Below are positions 54,180 through 64,000 of a DNA stretch of 64,000 bases, piece after piece (positions within the stretch are counted from its first letter, which is position 1; each line of letters opens with the position of its first letter). Source of the stretch: Armigeres subalbatus (lineage: Eukaryota > Arthropoda > Insecta > Diptera > Culicidae); the NCBI RefSeq assembly GCF_024139115.2, contig NC_085141.1:164568908-164632907 (forward strand). The letters run 5' to 3'. A program made the position numbers and the translations under genes. The notes under the pieces are model-generated. The model saw only the letters and a list, made by a program, of their open reading frames with translations, was not told the origin of the DNA and ran no database searches.

Positions 54180-55900
54180 GTAGAAAACACGTGAAATTTG
54201 AGCGGTGACGAATTTGGTTCAGTTCTGTCACGAGCATCTGACGCTACCATGCCGAGAAAAACGTAACCATGGAATTGCAGGCCACAGGTATACTGGTAAA
54301 TTGCAGCCCTTTGAGCAACCTGCCTCAGGGCTAGAAAAAACTACAACCACGGACAAATACATTGCCGGCAGCAGCGAGGGTAGGAGCAGACGGCGAGGGT
54401 GACCCTCTACTAATGACGGTGGTAAAGTCCTTCGACCTTTAAAGCACCTGGTCCGGATGAGATCTTGAAAATGGCGTTAATAGCGTCCATAATGACACAT
54501 CCGGACAAGTTCAGGTCAGTCATGCAGAAGTGCATGGACGAGCGGACATTCTCGGATATATGGAAGAGACAGCGTTTAGTTCTGTTACCAAATCCTGGCA
54601 AGCCACCCGGAAACCTTTCAGCGTACAGACCAATATGTCTAATAAATACTGAAGGGAAGCTGCTAGAGAAGTTAATCCTGAACAGGTTGTCGCCGTACAT
54701 GGAGGAAGCGGAAGTCGAGCCATTAAATCGGTGGTTGGGTAATACTGCAGAGCTCGATATAGAATGCAAGCGGCGCAGTATCCGTTACTGCGCGTTACTT
54801 CCTCGGCAGGCAGAATGCGTTTAACAGTGCGTGCTGCATGGAGATAGCTAACTCCTTGCTTCGGCTGGGAGTACCGGTAGGAATGTACAAGATTCTGGAA
54901 AGCTACTTTCAGAATCGAGTATTAATCTACGAGATAGATGAATGTTTGGCTAGCACCCCCATTACAGCAGGTGTCCCGCAGGGATCAAACCTGGGTCCAC
55001 TGCTGTGGAACGTGATGTATGATGGTGTGCTGAGGTTGAAGCTTCCGCCATGACGAAGCTTCGCCGATGACGTAACGATGACTGTGTACGGGGAGTTCAT
55101 CGAGGAGGTGGATCAGTTTAGTCGAGGAATGGTTGCGCGGCAAGAAGCCACAGGAGATGATAGTCATTAACAACAGGAGATCGTTGCAGGTTGCGATAAT
55201 TAGAGCCAACAGCTGCGACATCACCTCCAAGAGATCCCTTAAGCAATTGGTGGTGATGTTCTACGATAAGTTGAGCTTCATAAGTCATGTCGACTACGTC
55301 TGCAAGAGCGCGTCAACGGCACTATCGAGGATGATGGCGAAGAGCTCTGGGGTGTGCTCCTACAAGCGCATCCTGTTGGCAAGCACGGCGATTTCAATAA
55401 TGCGGTACAGAGGTCCAGTCTGAGTGTCGGTATTGCGCGCAAACTGCAACATTCGAAAGCTGGAGATTACTCATAGGCTGATGTGCATATCGCACCATAC
55501 CTCTCGAGGCAGCATGTGTATACGCGGGCATAATGCCCAATAAACTGGTGGTGAAGGAAGACGAGGATTGCTACGCTCTCAGGGGCACTGGTAATGCCCG
55601 AAGGAATATTAAAACTGCAACGGCAGCCAAATGGCAAAGGGAGTAGGACAACTTGACTAAGGGTATCACCCAGTCCAAAGTGTGTCGACATGGATTAGCA
55701 GATCTTATGGAGAGCTAAACTTTGACTTGATCCAGTTCTTAACAGGCCACGGATGCTTCAGGTGGTATCTGCATAGGATCGGACATGCGGCTTCCCCCGA
55801 CTGCGCTCAATGCACATGTTCTCGGTTCGAAACGGAGAGGAATGCTATGTTGGAGACATGCGGGATGGACACGTCGGAAGGTAGATCTCGATAATGAATA
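54180..55900 (+). pseudogene. R1-clade LINE ORF2 relic (second R1 family)
   Basis: A remnant of the ASDATMPRK linker near 54235, then RT pieces: FRSVMQKCMDERTFSDIWKR, AYRPICLINTEGKLLEKLIL, ITAGVPQGSNLGPLLWNVMY, active site FADDVTMTV (after a stop), thumb MFYDKLSFISHVDYV, and a C-terminal LIQFLTGHGCFRWYLHRIG zinc region. Deletions and at least six frame breaks. It is related to but clearly diverged from copies A and B. Confidence 0.8.
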
Positions 55901-56440
55901 AGAACGCCAGCGCCAGCTATCAACGTCGCAACTGTTGTCAGCTTGCGGCGAGCGCGTAGCCGCAGAACAGAATCTTTGGATCTGAGTAGTCCGCGATCGA
56001 GACGCGAGATGATTGGCTCAACGGCTAAGCAAGAAGCCGAATGGCTCAAGTGCATGGAAAATCGGTTAATCGGAGTAGGCTAGGTTCTGAAATATACAAG
56101 TTATCGCAGTTTGAAAAGTTCACAACAATTACCTCTCCATGTTTGTTGCAAATAAAATGGAACACAACAATGTCTTTATCTTCTGCAGATGAGGACAAAG
56201 AGTTATCACTATTATCTTTTGTCGCTTGTTTTTTGCACTTTTCAGCGACAATTACATTCCTTGCATTCAGCACTTTAATCTATTTTTGAAAACACTTTAG
56301 CCTTCTTACGTAATGGTTAATTATTAAATAAAAAGCTAAAGATTGACGAACTGCACATACAATAAAGAATGTAAATTAGAGGAAAAATGAATAAAAGCTT
56401 TGCTATCAAGGCTTTCAACAAACATATTATTAACTGTTGA
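55901..56440. other. Intronic sequence with little signal
   Basis: Tail of the R1-clade relic, then AT-rich sequence. A minus-strand open stretch at 56273-56046 lacks recognisable motifs. No exon is called. Confidence 0.4.
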
Positions 56441-56449
56441 ATGGTATAC

Positions 56450-56630
56450 AAAACGCAGAATAGAATTATACCAAACAGTCATACATAAATTATTTAAATT
56501 ATGCCAAATGGCCATTAATTGAGCAACTCATATGAATTATGCGAAATGACCATTATGCTAAACGGCCCTCAATTTGACACAGCATACAAGTTATGCCAAA
56601 TGGCCTTTAATTTGACACCGCCTAGTACAA
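56450..56630 (+). repeat. Short degenerate repeats of a TTATGCCAAATGGCC motif
   Basis: ttatgccaaatggcc or close variants occur at about 56497, 56533, 56546 and 56592. A simple interspersed repeat in the intron. Confidence 0.6.
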
Positions 56631-56631
56631 A

Positions 56632-56800
56632 TTCTGGTAGGTGCGATTGACCGTCAACCAAACCGTGGTCTGCTACGTCAGCCTATAATCATGGAACACC
56701 TAAACGGCAATAGATAAGGGCGATAGCGAGCAATCGCTCAGGGTGGAGATCATTCCAATCAGCCCTTTGCACCACTCGGGGCGTGCAGGACCCCTAAGTA
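56632..56800 (+). mobile_element. LINE fragment with internal deletion
   Basis: attctggtaggtgcgattga matches 52205 and cgctcagggtggagatc... matches the LINE 3' end near 52945, joined by a deletion of about 650 bp. Confidence 0.7.
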
Positions 56801-57317
56801 AATTAGTCTGTTTTCTATATGCTACTACTCGTACTTGATGCTGCGAACCTAATTCTATTATACAGATGCCTTTGTCCAACTCTAACGAGTAACGAGTTGA
56901 TGACTTTTAAATGTTATAGTAGTCTATACATTGTGTTATGATAAGTGAGCAGTCCTACATCTTTAGAGTGATTCTATATTATAATACCTACCAAAACAAT
57001 CCAAAATGTACAAAAAAACAGATCAACTCCGTCCGGTCCAAGCTCATGACACAAAAGTTAAAAAAAATATAAAAAACAGCGTGATTCAGAAAAAACACAT
57101 GTTAGTATTAAATTAAAGAACGAAACACCACTAAACCAAATCGAAAGCCCATCATTATTAGTACGTAGTAAAAGATGTAAGCGAATACTTTCCAGTTAGG
57201 AATCGTGATTATTCACTCTTCTACCATTTGTAGTAATTTTGGCTCGAAAGATTGATTATCAAAGACAGGTAGCCACCACAAGTAAAATATTTAAATTTGG
57301 AGAACAAAATGACTTAC

Positions 57318-57437
57318 CTTCGTAACCTTGGTTGTCGTGAATTTCACGCTCGGTACCTTCCTGACCCTCTAATACCACCAAAAGACATTGATGGACACAA
57401 ATGTATTGTTGCTCGGTTTGTACCATCCAGACGCGTT
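57318..57437 (-). CDS. Ptp10D: Receptor PTP exon: end of catalytic domain
   Basis: Flanked by acceptor tgtttcag and donor gtaagtc. Encodes (E)[20 protein letters not shown], including the Q-loop glutamines that position the hydrolytic water, then [19 protein letters not shown]. It leaves one base for the next exon. It follows the 61-bp intron after 57499. The next exon is not nearby; the best candidates are at 49984 and 49659. Confidence 0.9.
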
Positions 57438-57498
57438 CTGAAACATATTATCAATCATTCGATCACCGTATCTCCACACAAAGAAAACTCTGGTTTAC

Positions 57499-57757
57499 CT
57501 TTTCGCATAGCCCAGACAATACCGAAGATATCGACATAGTCCGATACCTGAATCTGTTGAAGAATTCTATCGAGTGTGATAAACGTACCGGAACGCCCAA
57601 CCCCGGCACTACAGTGCACCACGATCGGGCGTTGATCAGGTCCAACCCGCTCGCGGAAAGCACGCACAAAACGAGCGAGGGTTTGAGGAGGATTTGGCAC
57701 ACCGAAATCTGGCCACGTGGTAAAGTGGAAATGGCGGAGGATACGTTGCTGGTCACC
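57499..57757 (-). CDS. Ptp10D: Receptor PTP exon: WPD loop and catalytic P-loop
   Basis: Starts after acceptor cttttccggcag with [20 protein letters not shown]. Contains the WPD loop with the general acid aspartate, [19 protein letters not shown], and the signature [19 protein letters not shown] with the nucleophilic cysteine and phosphate-binding arginine, then [13 protein letters not shown] and donor gtaaac. All key residues for phosphotyrosine hydrolysis are present. A longer reading from an upstream acceptor (57784, FLMIELFRQ) is also open, but the shorter start matches the family better. Confidence 0.92.
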
Positions 57758-57821
57758 CTGCCGGAAAAGTTCAATCATTAAAAACTGTGATACAAACTGA
57801 AGAGCGTTTTGTTGTACACAC

Positions 57822-58079
57822 CCTCGTCATCATGAACTCCGTGATGACCCAGTCCGGATAGTGACTGTCATTAAGCAGCGTCACTTTGATGTCACCGTAG
57901 TACACTGGTACGGTATCGTGTGGCCAGTAGTGGTCACATTTTTCACGACCTTTTTCGAAGGTTCGCGTTAGCATCACAATTGCACGGGAATTGCTCTCCC
58001 AGCACATGCGCCAGAAGTCGTCCCGCGTCGAGTGTAAGGGCCCTTGCGTAACGATGAACTCACGTGGTGAATTGTGACC
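57822..58079 (-). CDS. Ptp10D: Receptor PTP exon: central catalytic domain
   Basis: 86 complete codons: [60 protein letters not shown], ending [11 protein letters not shown]. These are the conserved QGP and WRM/CDxYWP motifs of PTP domains. Introns on both sides are 64 bp, typical for dipteran genes. Confidence 0.92.
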
Positions 58080-58140
58080 CTGTGAAAATGATCAGAGTTT
58101 TTTTTAGCAAGTTAACTTATTCTGAACATCCAATTGTTCA

Positions 58141-58455
<315 letters not shown>

Positions 58456-58693
58456 CTAAAATCAGAATCGGCCGACATCATCCGATAGTGCTCGGCAAAA
58501 TTCTTCACAAGTACTGGACGGCTTGTTTCAATTGTGCTATCTGGTAGAGACATATTGTCATTTGCACGCTGTTCGGTGGTTTTCTTGCGGCCCGAGTGGC
58601 GTCGCCGGCGTAGAAACAAAATGGTGCCAACGAGCAGGAAGATGATGAACAATGGAACCGTTATCGAAACGATCAATGATGTGTTGTCTTGTG
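58456..58693 (-). CDS. Ptp10D: Receptor PTP exon: transmembrane and juxtamembrane segment
   Basis: Acceptor acaattccag, then [20 protein letters not shown] and [15 protein letters not shown]: a single transmembrane helix followed by a stop-transfer cluster of arginines, then a cytoplasmic linker with [20 protein letters not shown]. The order (TM, one PTP domain) and the motifs match the Drosophila Ptp10D/Ptp4E group of receptor phosphatases that act at the cell surface in tracheal tubes and axon guidance. The extracellular fibronectin type III exons must lie to the right, beyond 64000; none was seen in 58.7-64 kb. Ptp4E-like naming is equally possible. Confidence 0.9.
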
Positions 58694-59224
58694 CTGGAAT
58701 TGTAGAATTTGGTTCAATTCATGCTTGATAGTTTTTCAAGAACACAAGAAGACATTTACATATGCAATAAAGTTGCAATGGATTTATGCAGTATCTTAAT
58801 TTTGATAATTTTATTATGGGAACCCATTTATAATGAAACTTACACACATTTTGACTAAGGAACTTCAACAATAAATAATATGGTTCAACGGTCCACAAAA
58901 AAAGGATTTAACTGCGTAGTTACGAAGGGTACAGTGGATATTTAAGTTTTACCGAAGATTTTATCAATCAAACATTCAGTCTACATATAGTTTACGGTCC
59001 AATCAAAGGTAACTGCCTATGTTCCGGGCAGGGCCGGATTTAGCCGAAAGGGGGCCCTGAGGCCGACAGTTTGTGGAGGCTCCAAAATGTACAGCCGTCT
59101 CTCTCAGGGCACCAAGAAATAAAAAGCATTTTTTTAAATCGTTAAATGTTTCATGTTGATTGTGTATCTTTATGTTTGTATGAAAACTTGTTACACTGGT
59201 GCCTAACGTGGGGCTGCTCTAACG
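58694..59224. other. Intron of the receptor PTP, left part
   Basis: AT-rich. A segment starting cagggccggatttagcc at about 59029 resembles a hAT terminus, but its partner is not clear. 59147-59215 (tttcatgttgattgtgtatc) recurs at 62137-62205. Confidence 0.5.
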
Positions 59225-60039
59225 CAGCGGTTCTCAACATTTTTCTTGAGAAGTACCCCTTCAAACTTTTTCATTAATTGAGGTACTCCTCATGAAAAAA
59301 GGCTTCCGCGTCTCTTGATAAGAGGCTTCTGAGCCTCTTAAATGGCGGCTTTCGAGCCACTTAAAAAGAGGGTGGCCTTTGCATCTTGAAAAGACGCTTC
59401 TGAGACTTTTGAAAAAAGCTTTCGGGCCTCTTGAAAGGAGGCTTCCGAGCCTCTTGAAAGAAGGCTTCCGAGCCTCTTGAAAGGAAGCTTTCGAGCCTCT
59501 CGAAAGGAGGCTTTCGAGCCTCTTGAAAGAAGGCTTTCGAGCCTATTGAAAGGAGGCTTCCGAGCCTTTTGAAAGGAGCTTTCCGAGGCTTTCGAGCCTC
59601 TTGAAAGGAGGCTTCCGAGCCTTTTGAGAGGAGGCTTCTGAGCTTCTTGAAAGAAAGCTTCCGAGCCTCTTGAAATAAGGTTTCCGAGTCTTTTGAAAGG
59701 AGGCTTGCAGGCCACTTGAAAGTAGGCTTCCAAGTCTCCTGAAAGCTGTTCTCCATCTATTGAAAGGAGGCCTTTGAGCTGCTTGAAAGAAGACTTCCAA
59801 GAAGCGTAGAAGGATGCTTCTAATCCTTTTGCAACGAAGCAACTGAGCTTATCTGAAAAAAAAAGCCTTCATGCGTCTTAAACGGAGGCTACAATAAAAA
59901 AATCACAATTATCGAAACTGTATTAATGAGTTTCGATTGGAATTAATACGTCCGCCATTACGCATTTTTGTCCGAGGTACCCCCTAGAGCCAGCGAAGGT
60001 ACCCCCAGGAGTACATGTACCCCAGGTTGAGAACCGCTG
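59225..60039. mobile_element. hAT-type MITE with internal 24-bp minisatellite, TSD CTCTAACG
   Basis: 8-bp duplications ctctaacg at 59217-59224 and 60040-60047. Ends cagcggttctcaac and gttgagaaccgctg, the hAT MITE type with gtacccc inner motifs. Positions about 59300-59890 are filled by a tandem repeat. It lies in the PTP intron. Confidence 0.9.
59300..59890 (-). repeat. ~24-bp minisatellite (about 24 units)
   Basis: Units of the type ggcttccgagcctcttgaaa plus 4 bases, with ttc/tcc and aag/agg variants. Because the unit is a multiple of three, several minus frames stay open for 99-131 codons (EARKPPFKRLGSLLSRGS...). These are unlikely to be genes. Confidence 0.9.
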
Positions 60040-60439
60040 CTCTAACGTAATGTGACCAGGCGTCCCGCTGCATTTTTCAACTTCGTTTCACAAATTTATT
60101 ACAATTCATACAGCCTTACAAATATTTTCCCATTTTTCGGGCCAAAATCTATGCGAGATGCACTTTTGGAAGATCCATTTTCAAGCCACTGCACAGTGGT
60201 TCGCTCCAGAACAAAGGTTGGCCAAAACCTCAAAATGTCCCTAAAAATAGGTTTTATGTTTGTATTGCGGTTTTTTGATGATCTTTATCACATCCAGACT
60301 TAAAGATGGGTGTTGGAGCTCTACTTTGGCAATATACAGCCGTGTTTTTGGCATCCCTGGGGTAGTGAATACTTTCATTTTACTGCTAAATTCGCCTTTT
60401 GAAAACAGATCGTTTCGCAACAAAGACTATCTCACTTGC

Positions 60440-60605
60440 TATAAAACTAGTTAGTACTATTCCATTTCATTCCACCACTTGATTGTTACTTTACAGAACC
60501 GTATTTCGACTTTAACAGTAAGGCCGTCTTCAGTGTCTCTCACTTGACTCAAGTGGTGGAATTAAATGGGATAGTACTAAGCGGTACTAACTCGTTTTAT
60601 GACAA
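60440..60605 (-). mobile_element. Penelope-like 3' region fragment with inverted flanks
   Basis: The reverse strand has gacactgaagacggccttac and gtcgaaatacgg, matching the 3' region at 3860-3910. It is flanked by an inverted repeat: agtactattccatttcattcc (60453) against ggaattaaatgggatagtact (60558). Confidence 0.65.
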
Positions 60606-62484
60606 GTGAAGATATTCCACAAAAAAGCTATTAATAATTTTCTTATCGAAAGTCTTATTTGCTGAATACTGTGCTAAGACAAGACAAAACAAATAATTTT
60701 ATGCTGTGCTAGGACAAAACAAATAATTTTATTCGGAACATCCTCCATTATGGAATATTTTTGCCAAAATGTTGTATTTGAATTGAATCAATTAATTTGA
60801 ACGACAAACGAACAGCTTTCATTGCAACTGTATACTTACATTTGTATTCTTTATAATCTTGATTCGAAACAGGCTTTCTTTTTTGCTCATTTCAAGGTAT
60901 CTGTCTTTTCTTTAATTATGAGCACTAGTAGAATAACTATTTTCACAAATATGACTGCTTTTCAGTTCAAATCTCAGTACCAACATACTCTATTGCTCAG
61001 TGCAAACATTCTCTATTGCTGCCAAGAAGAGTGTGTTACAGCTCAAACATTTAAACTTGAAACTCTTGATATGTAGAATCACTTTAATGGCAAAGTATTG
61101 AACAATGCCAATTTGCTGAAAAATACTAAGAATTTTCATTTCATTTTCTGCTTTAGAAAAGTTTTCAGCATGATTACGCAATTCGGATTATTAGACATAA
61201 ACAAAATCCAGACAATAAAATTCATTTGAAAGAAATCTAAAATACGTAGATTCGCGGATGTCAGGAGAAAGTTTTGGAAGTAAGAAATTTTGTGTGTTGT
61301 CTTTTAGCAGTTTGGGAAGAAAACTACTCAATCATTTCATTTACAGCAATAAAAATATTCAAATAAAAGTATACAAATGATTCCGTCATTGAATTATCGC
61401 TTTCATTACACATGTTTTAAATGTTATATAATTATATCAAACGTTTCAACTTCAATCAAATAATTAAAAAAAGGCATTTTTAAGGTTCTTGTGAACAAAA
61501 AATGCGCATTTGTAAGGTTTTAGTTAGAAATAGATCAAAAATACTATGTACATTTCGAACTAAACGGTTAAAAAAACAGCTTATCGCAACTTTTCGCAAA
61601 ACAAAATAGTGATTAATAGAAAGCTATTGCTTTAAGCTTTGTAATGAGCATAGAATCATTGCAAGCACTCATCGGCGCCTATACTTTTGAAGAACTTCAA
61701 TCTGAAAAATGGGAGTATTTTAATTAATTTTGTATTTAAAGTTAACTTAAGTTGAGTTCTGTCACCTATATTTGACATAGACATATTATTTAAGACCCTG
61801 ACAATGCAGTCTTGAAATAATAGTGGGGTTAGCGATGTAATTGAAGCCGTGCGAACGCGTTGTCAAACAGCGTTTTTATTCGAAATTCAGCATTCATGTT
61901 GAATTCAAAATGATGTAACAAAGTCAAAACTCAACAAAACTACTTCAAATTTTGAATTTGAATCACGTAAGTATTCTATAAAATGAGAAAAATATAATTC
62001 CGACGGAAACACGAATTTCGATTTTTGAGGTTTTGGCTGCTCTCGAACCATTGTGCACTGGCGCAATCCAGATAGGCGTTTCGCGTTTCGCAGGATGTTT
62101 GCTGGTCACATTACTCTCACGACTAATTTGCTATTTGTTTCATGTTGATTGTGTATCTCAATATTTGAATGAAATCTTGTTACATTGGCGCCCCACGTTA
62201 GGCGTCAGTGTAACAGGCTATTTTGTCGGGTCCCACGCAATTGATCGGGTCCCACGGAAGCAATTGACACTACATTCGGTTTTGTTTTTGAGTCAACGAC
62301 CATCATAGCTAGGTATAGGCATGCCGTTTCGCATAGGCACTGAATGAAGAACCATTTCTTTGGGAAAATTGCAACTTCACAATATTGACGGACGATTTCC
62401 ATGATTTATCAAATACTTTACGCCACCCTAATCTCTGGCTCTTATAAAACACTAAAAATCCTCCGCTTACTGCAGATTTGTCTC
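60606..62484. other. Intron of the receptor PTP, no exon recognised
   Basis: AT-rich. No fibronectin type III exon was found on the minus strand. Short repeat at 62137-62205 shared with 59147-59215. Confidence 0.5.
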
Positions 62485-62586
62485 TTAGGGTCAATTTCTT
62501 CACCTCCGCTTAAGCCTTAAACCAGGTTTAAACGTATGGGTAAGCACCGCTTAAGAGTTAAGCGAAGGTGAAGAAATTGGCCCTTA
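62485..62586. mobile_element. 100-bp palindromic MITE, TIR TTAGGGTCAATTTCTTCACC
   Basis: ttagggtcaatttcttcacc is mirrored by ggtgaagaaattggccctta, with inner arms cgcttaagcc/taagcga. Very short, almost only arms. Confidence 0.8.
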
Positions 62587-62644
62587 GCCATCTATTTTGG
62601 GGTCTGGGAATGGCGGGTGATTAAATTCGTGCACACACGTTTTA

Positions 62645-62720
62645 CAAAGCATATTTATAAAAATTTAGGACCGCAATGGGATTCGAACCCAAAACCGTTT
62701 AGAGCGCCCACTATAAACAC
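62645..62720 (-). other. tRNA-like B-box region (possible SINE head)
   Basis: The reverse strand has tagttcaggtggtgacg (A-box-like) and gggttcgaatcccattgcgg (B-box with paired T-arm). No matching 5' acceptor strand is seen, so no tRNA gene is called. Confidence 0.35.
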
Positions 62721-63063
62721 GTCACCACCTGAACTAATTGGAAACGAAGAGAAAAACTGCTGTATTGAAACTTCTACCTCTAGTGGCGCATCGTCAGATT
62801 CAATCAGTTTGGAGAGGCAAAGTAAGCAGCATTTGATTTTCGCGAAACATGCAAAAAAGGATAACAATTTTTCGCACCACCGCTTGTGCCGGAGTTTATC
62901 GCACTGTTATTTATCCGGATAAAATGGATGGTGGAAAGAACTGTTGTCGCGTGAGTAAGTGAGAAATCCGAACCCTGATAAAAACATTAGATGCTATTTT
63001 GGCACCCTAGCTAATATTTTTTTTTAGCTGTAAAAATGGGTGAAATGAAATAAGAAAGATAAA

Positions 63064-63512
63064 AAACCCAACTTAATTCACCGAGTAGTGATACTGCCTT
63101 TCTCGTATTTAGTCAAGACACCAACCTTATATGGCGCTTATATAGTTCGGTTCGATGTACCATTTTCTTTATAACTATCAAACGCAACGGTCGATCTTTA
63201 TCAATAGTGATTCAATAGTGATCAACTAGACTTTGCCTTCTGTCGAATAAAACTTGTTGCGAGAAAATCGGTCAAGGATTACTATATGAAAAGTTGTCTA
63301 ATGTTTTTCTTAGCTTTTGTGCACACACATACGCACACACATACACACACACATACACACATACATACACACGGACAGACGGACATGTGCTCAGTTCGTT
63401 GAGCTGAGTCGATTGGTATATAACACTATGGGTCTCCGGGCCTTCTATAAAAAGTTCGTTCTTGGAGTGAAATGATAGCCTTTCGGTACAACTTTGTTGT
63501 ACGAGAAAGGCA
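63064..63512 (+). mobile_element. Intact copy of the MITE family with TGCCTTTCTCGTA ends
   Basis: aaaacccaacttaattcacc at the start, tgcctttctcgta near it, and tacgagaaaggca at the end form short inverted ends. It contains an ACAY microsatellite (63318-63375) and aacactatgggtctccggg. It is the uninterrupted counterpart of 25812-33393. Confidence 0.8.
63318..63375 (+). repeat. ACAY microsatellite inside the MITE
   Basis: Repeats of acac and acat. In the 25.8-33.4 kb copy the R1-clade LINEs are inserted at the equivalent position. Confidence 0.9.
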
Positions 63513-63666
63513 AAAAGTAAAAATTGGAATTTTCGTTATTTTATAACCTTGGCATACAGATTTAACCTTTTTCTAGATCTTTGTTAAAAAGGCAAATGAA
63601 AATGTTTTTGGTTTGAGGCATTGAGGCTTCGCCTAAGGCGACCCATCTTGGCCCGTCATACCCTAC

Positions 63667-64000
63667 AGGGGATGGACAAAATAATTAGGATAGGCAAATT
63701 TTGGGTAAAATTAGATGTGTTGTAACTATCTTAGTTATCATCCGATTTTGACAATTCAGGCATGCCCGAACTAGAAAATTAATGCAGTTTGACGGTATGT
63801 CCATGGAACCGACTATGGCCAACGGATTCCGGAGATATTCCGGGTTTTTCGGAGGTAGGTTCAAAACCGTAAATTTGAGGTGGATATTAGAAGAAGTTGT
63901 GGTTAAAAATTGAATAATATTAGTAACCACAAATGAAGAAGGGCTCTTGCTGATTGGAACCATATATTGAGATTTGGAATCGGACAAGAATCAAGTGAGA
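63667..64000 (+). mobile_element. Start of a TA-flanked element continuing past the window
   Basis: After TA at 63665-63666 the sequence begins caggggatggacaaaataat, a terminus style seen in mosquito TA-flanked elements. At 63830-63860 it has ggagatattccgggttttt and, before it, tatggccaacgg, similar to phrases of the satellite in the 5.2-12.3 kb foldback element. The other end is outside the window. Confidence 0.5.

Noticed and set aside
57758..57784. Longer exon start for the WPD/P-loop exon (acceptor at 57785)
   Set aside because: It is in frame but would add nine residues absent from the family between EFM.xR and the QRILRHFHF block; the acceptor at 57758 gives the expected protein.
59338..59842. 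Three overlapping minus-strand frames of 99-131 codons
   Set aside because: They are products of the 24-bp minisatellite, which stays open in several frames. No start context or domain.
62645..62720. Functional tRNA gene on the minus strand
   Set aside because: A good B-box arm but no paired acceptor stem or clear anticodon arm.

Overview
The window looks like intergenic and intronic DNA of a culicine mosquito, most likely Aedes. The main evidence is a near-complete tRNA-derived SINE that I recognise as Feilai, the abundance of R1-, Jockey- and I-type LINEs, BEL/Pao and copia fragments, hAT-type and TA-flanked MITEs, and one host gene encoding a Ptp10D/Ptp4E-like receptor tyrosine phosphatase with short introns inside its catalytic domain. 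No bacterial operons, rRNA or CRISPR arrays are present. Species and family assignments rest on recalled family features, not on searches.

Layout. (1) 1-4.6 kb: the 3' half of a Penelope-like element, split by an internally deleted R1-clade LINE, then a tRNA-derived SINE. (2) 4.9-22 kb: a BEL/Pao pol relic and its probable 3' LTR, opened by three insertions whose target duplications can be read: a 7.1-kb TA-flanked foldback element (5233-12341), a 5.6-kb hAT-type element (12764-18318, itself carrying a LINE) and a 5'-truncated I-clade LINE (18350-20779). (3) 22-25.8 kb: palindromic MITEs and a 1.2-kb hAT-type element. (4) 25.8-33.4 kb: one MITE family member swollen by R1-clade insertions at an ACAY microsatellite; the larger insertion holds an unidentified 1.9-kb retroposon. 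(5) 33.4-42.3 kb: Jockey fragments, a 2.1-kb retroposon whose 3' end matches a long SINE at 41.6 kb, and MITEs. (6) 42.5-47.8 kb: a second large TA-flanked foldback element. (7) 48.8-58.7 kb: the 3' part of the phosphatase gene on the minus strand. Five exons (57318-58693) encode the transmembrane segment and complete catalytic domain; two candidate alternative terminal exons lie about 7.3-7.7 kb downstream. The intron between is full of LINE, copia and R1 relics. (8) 58.7-64 kb: upstream intron with a minisatellite-bearing hAT MITE, another copy of the MITE of block 4, and the start of what may be a third foldback-like element at the right edge.

The most interesting signals are the two large foldback elements, both TA-flanked with arms built from ~154-160-bp tandem satellites in opposite orientation, and the apparent coding continuity past a single in-frame TGA in the long phosphatase tail. 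No transposable element here appears intact and autonomous.
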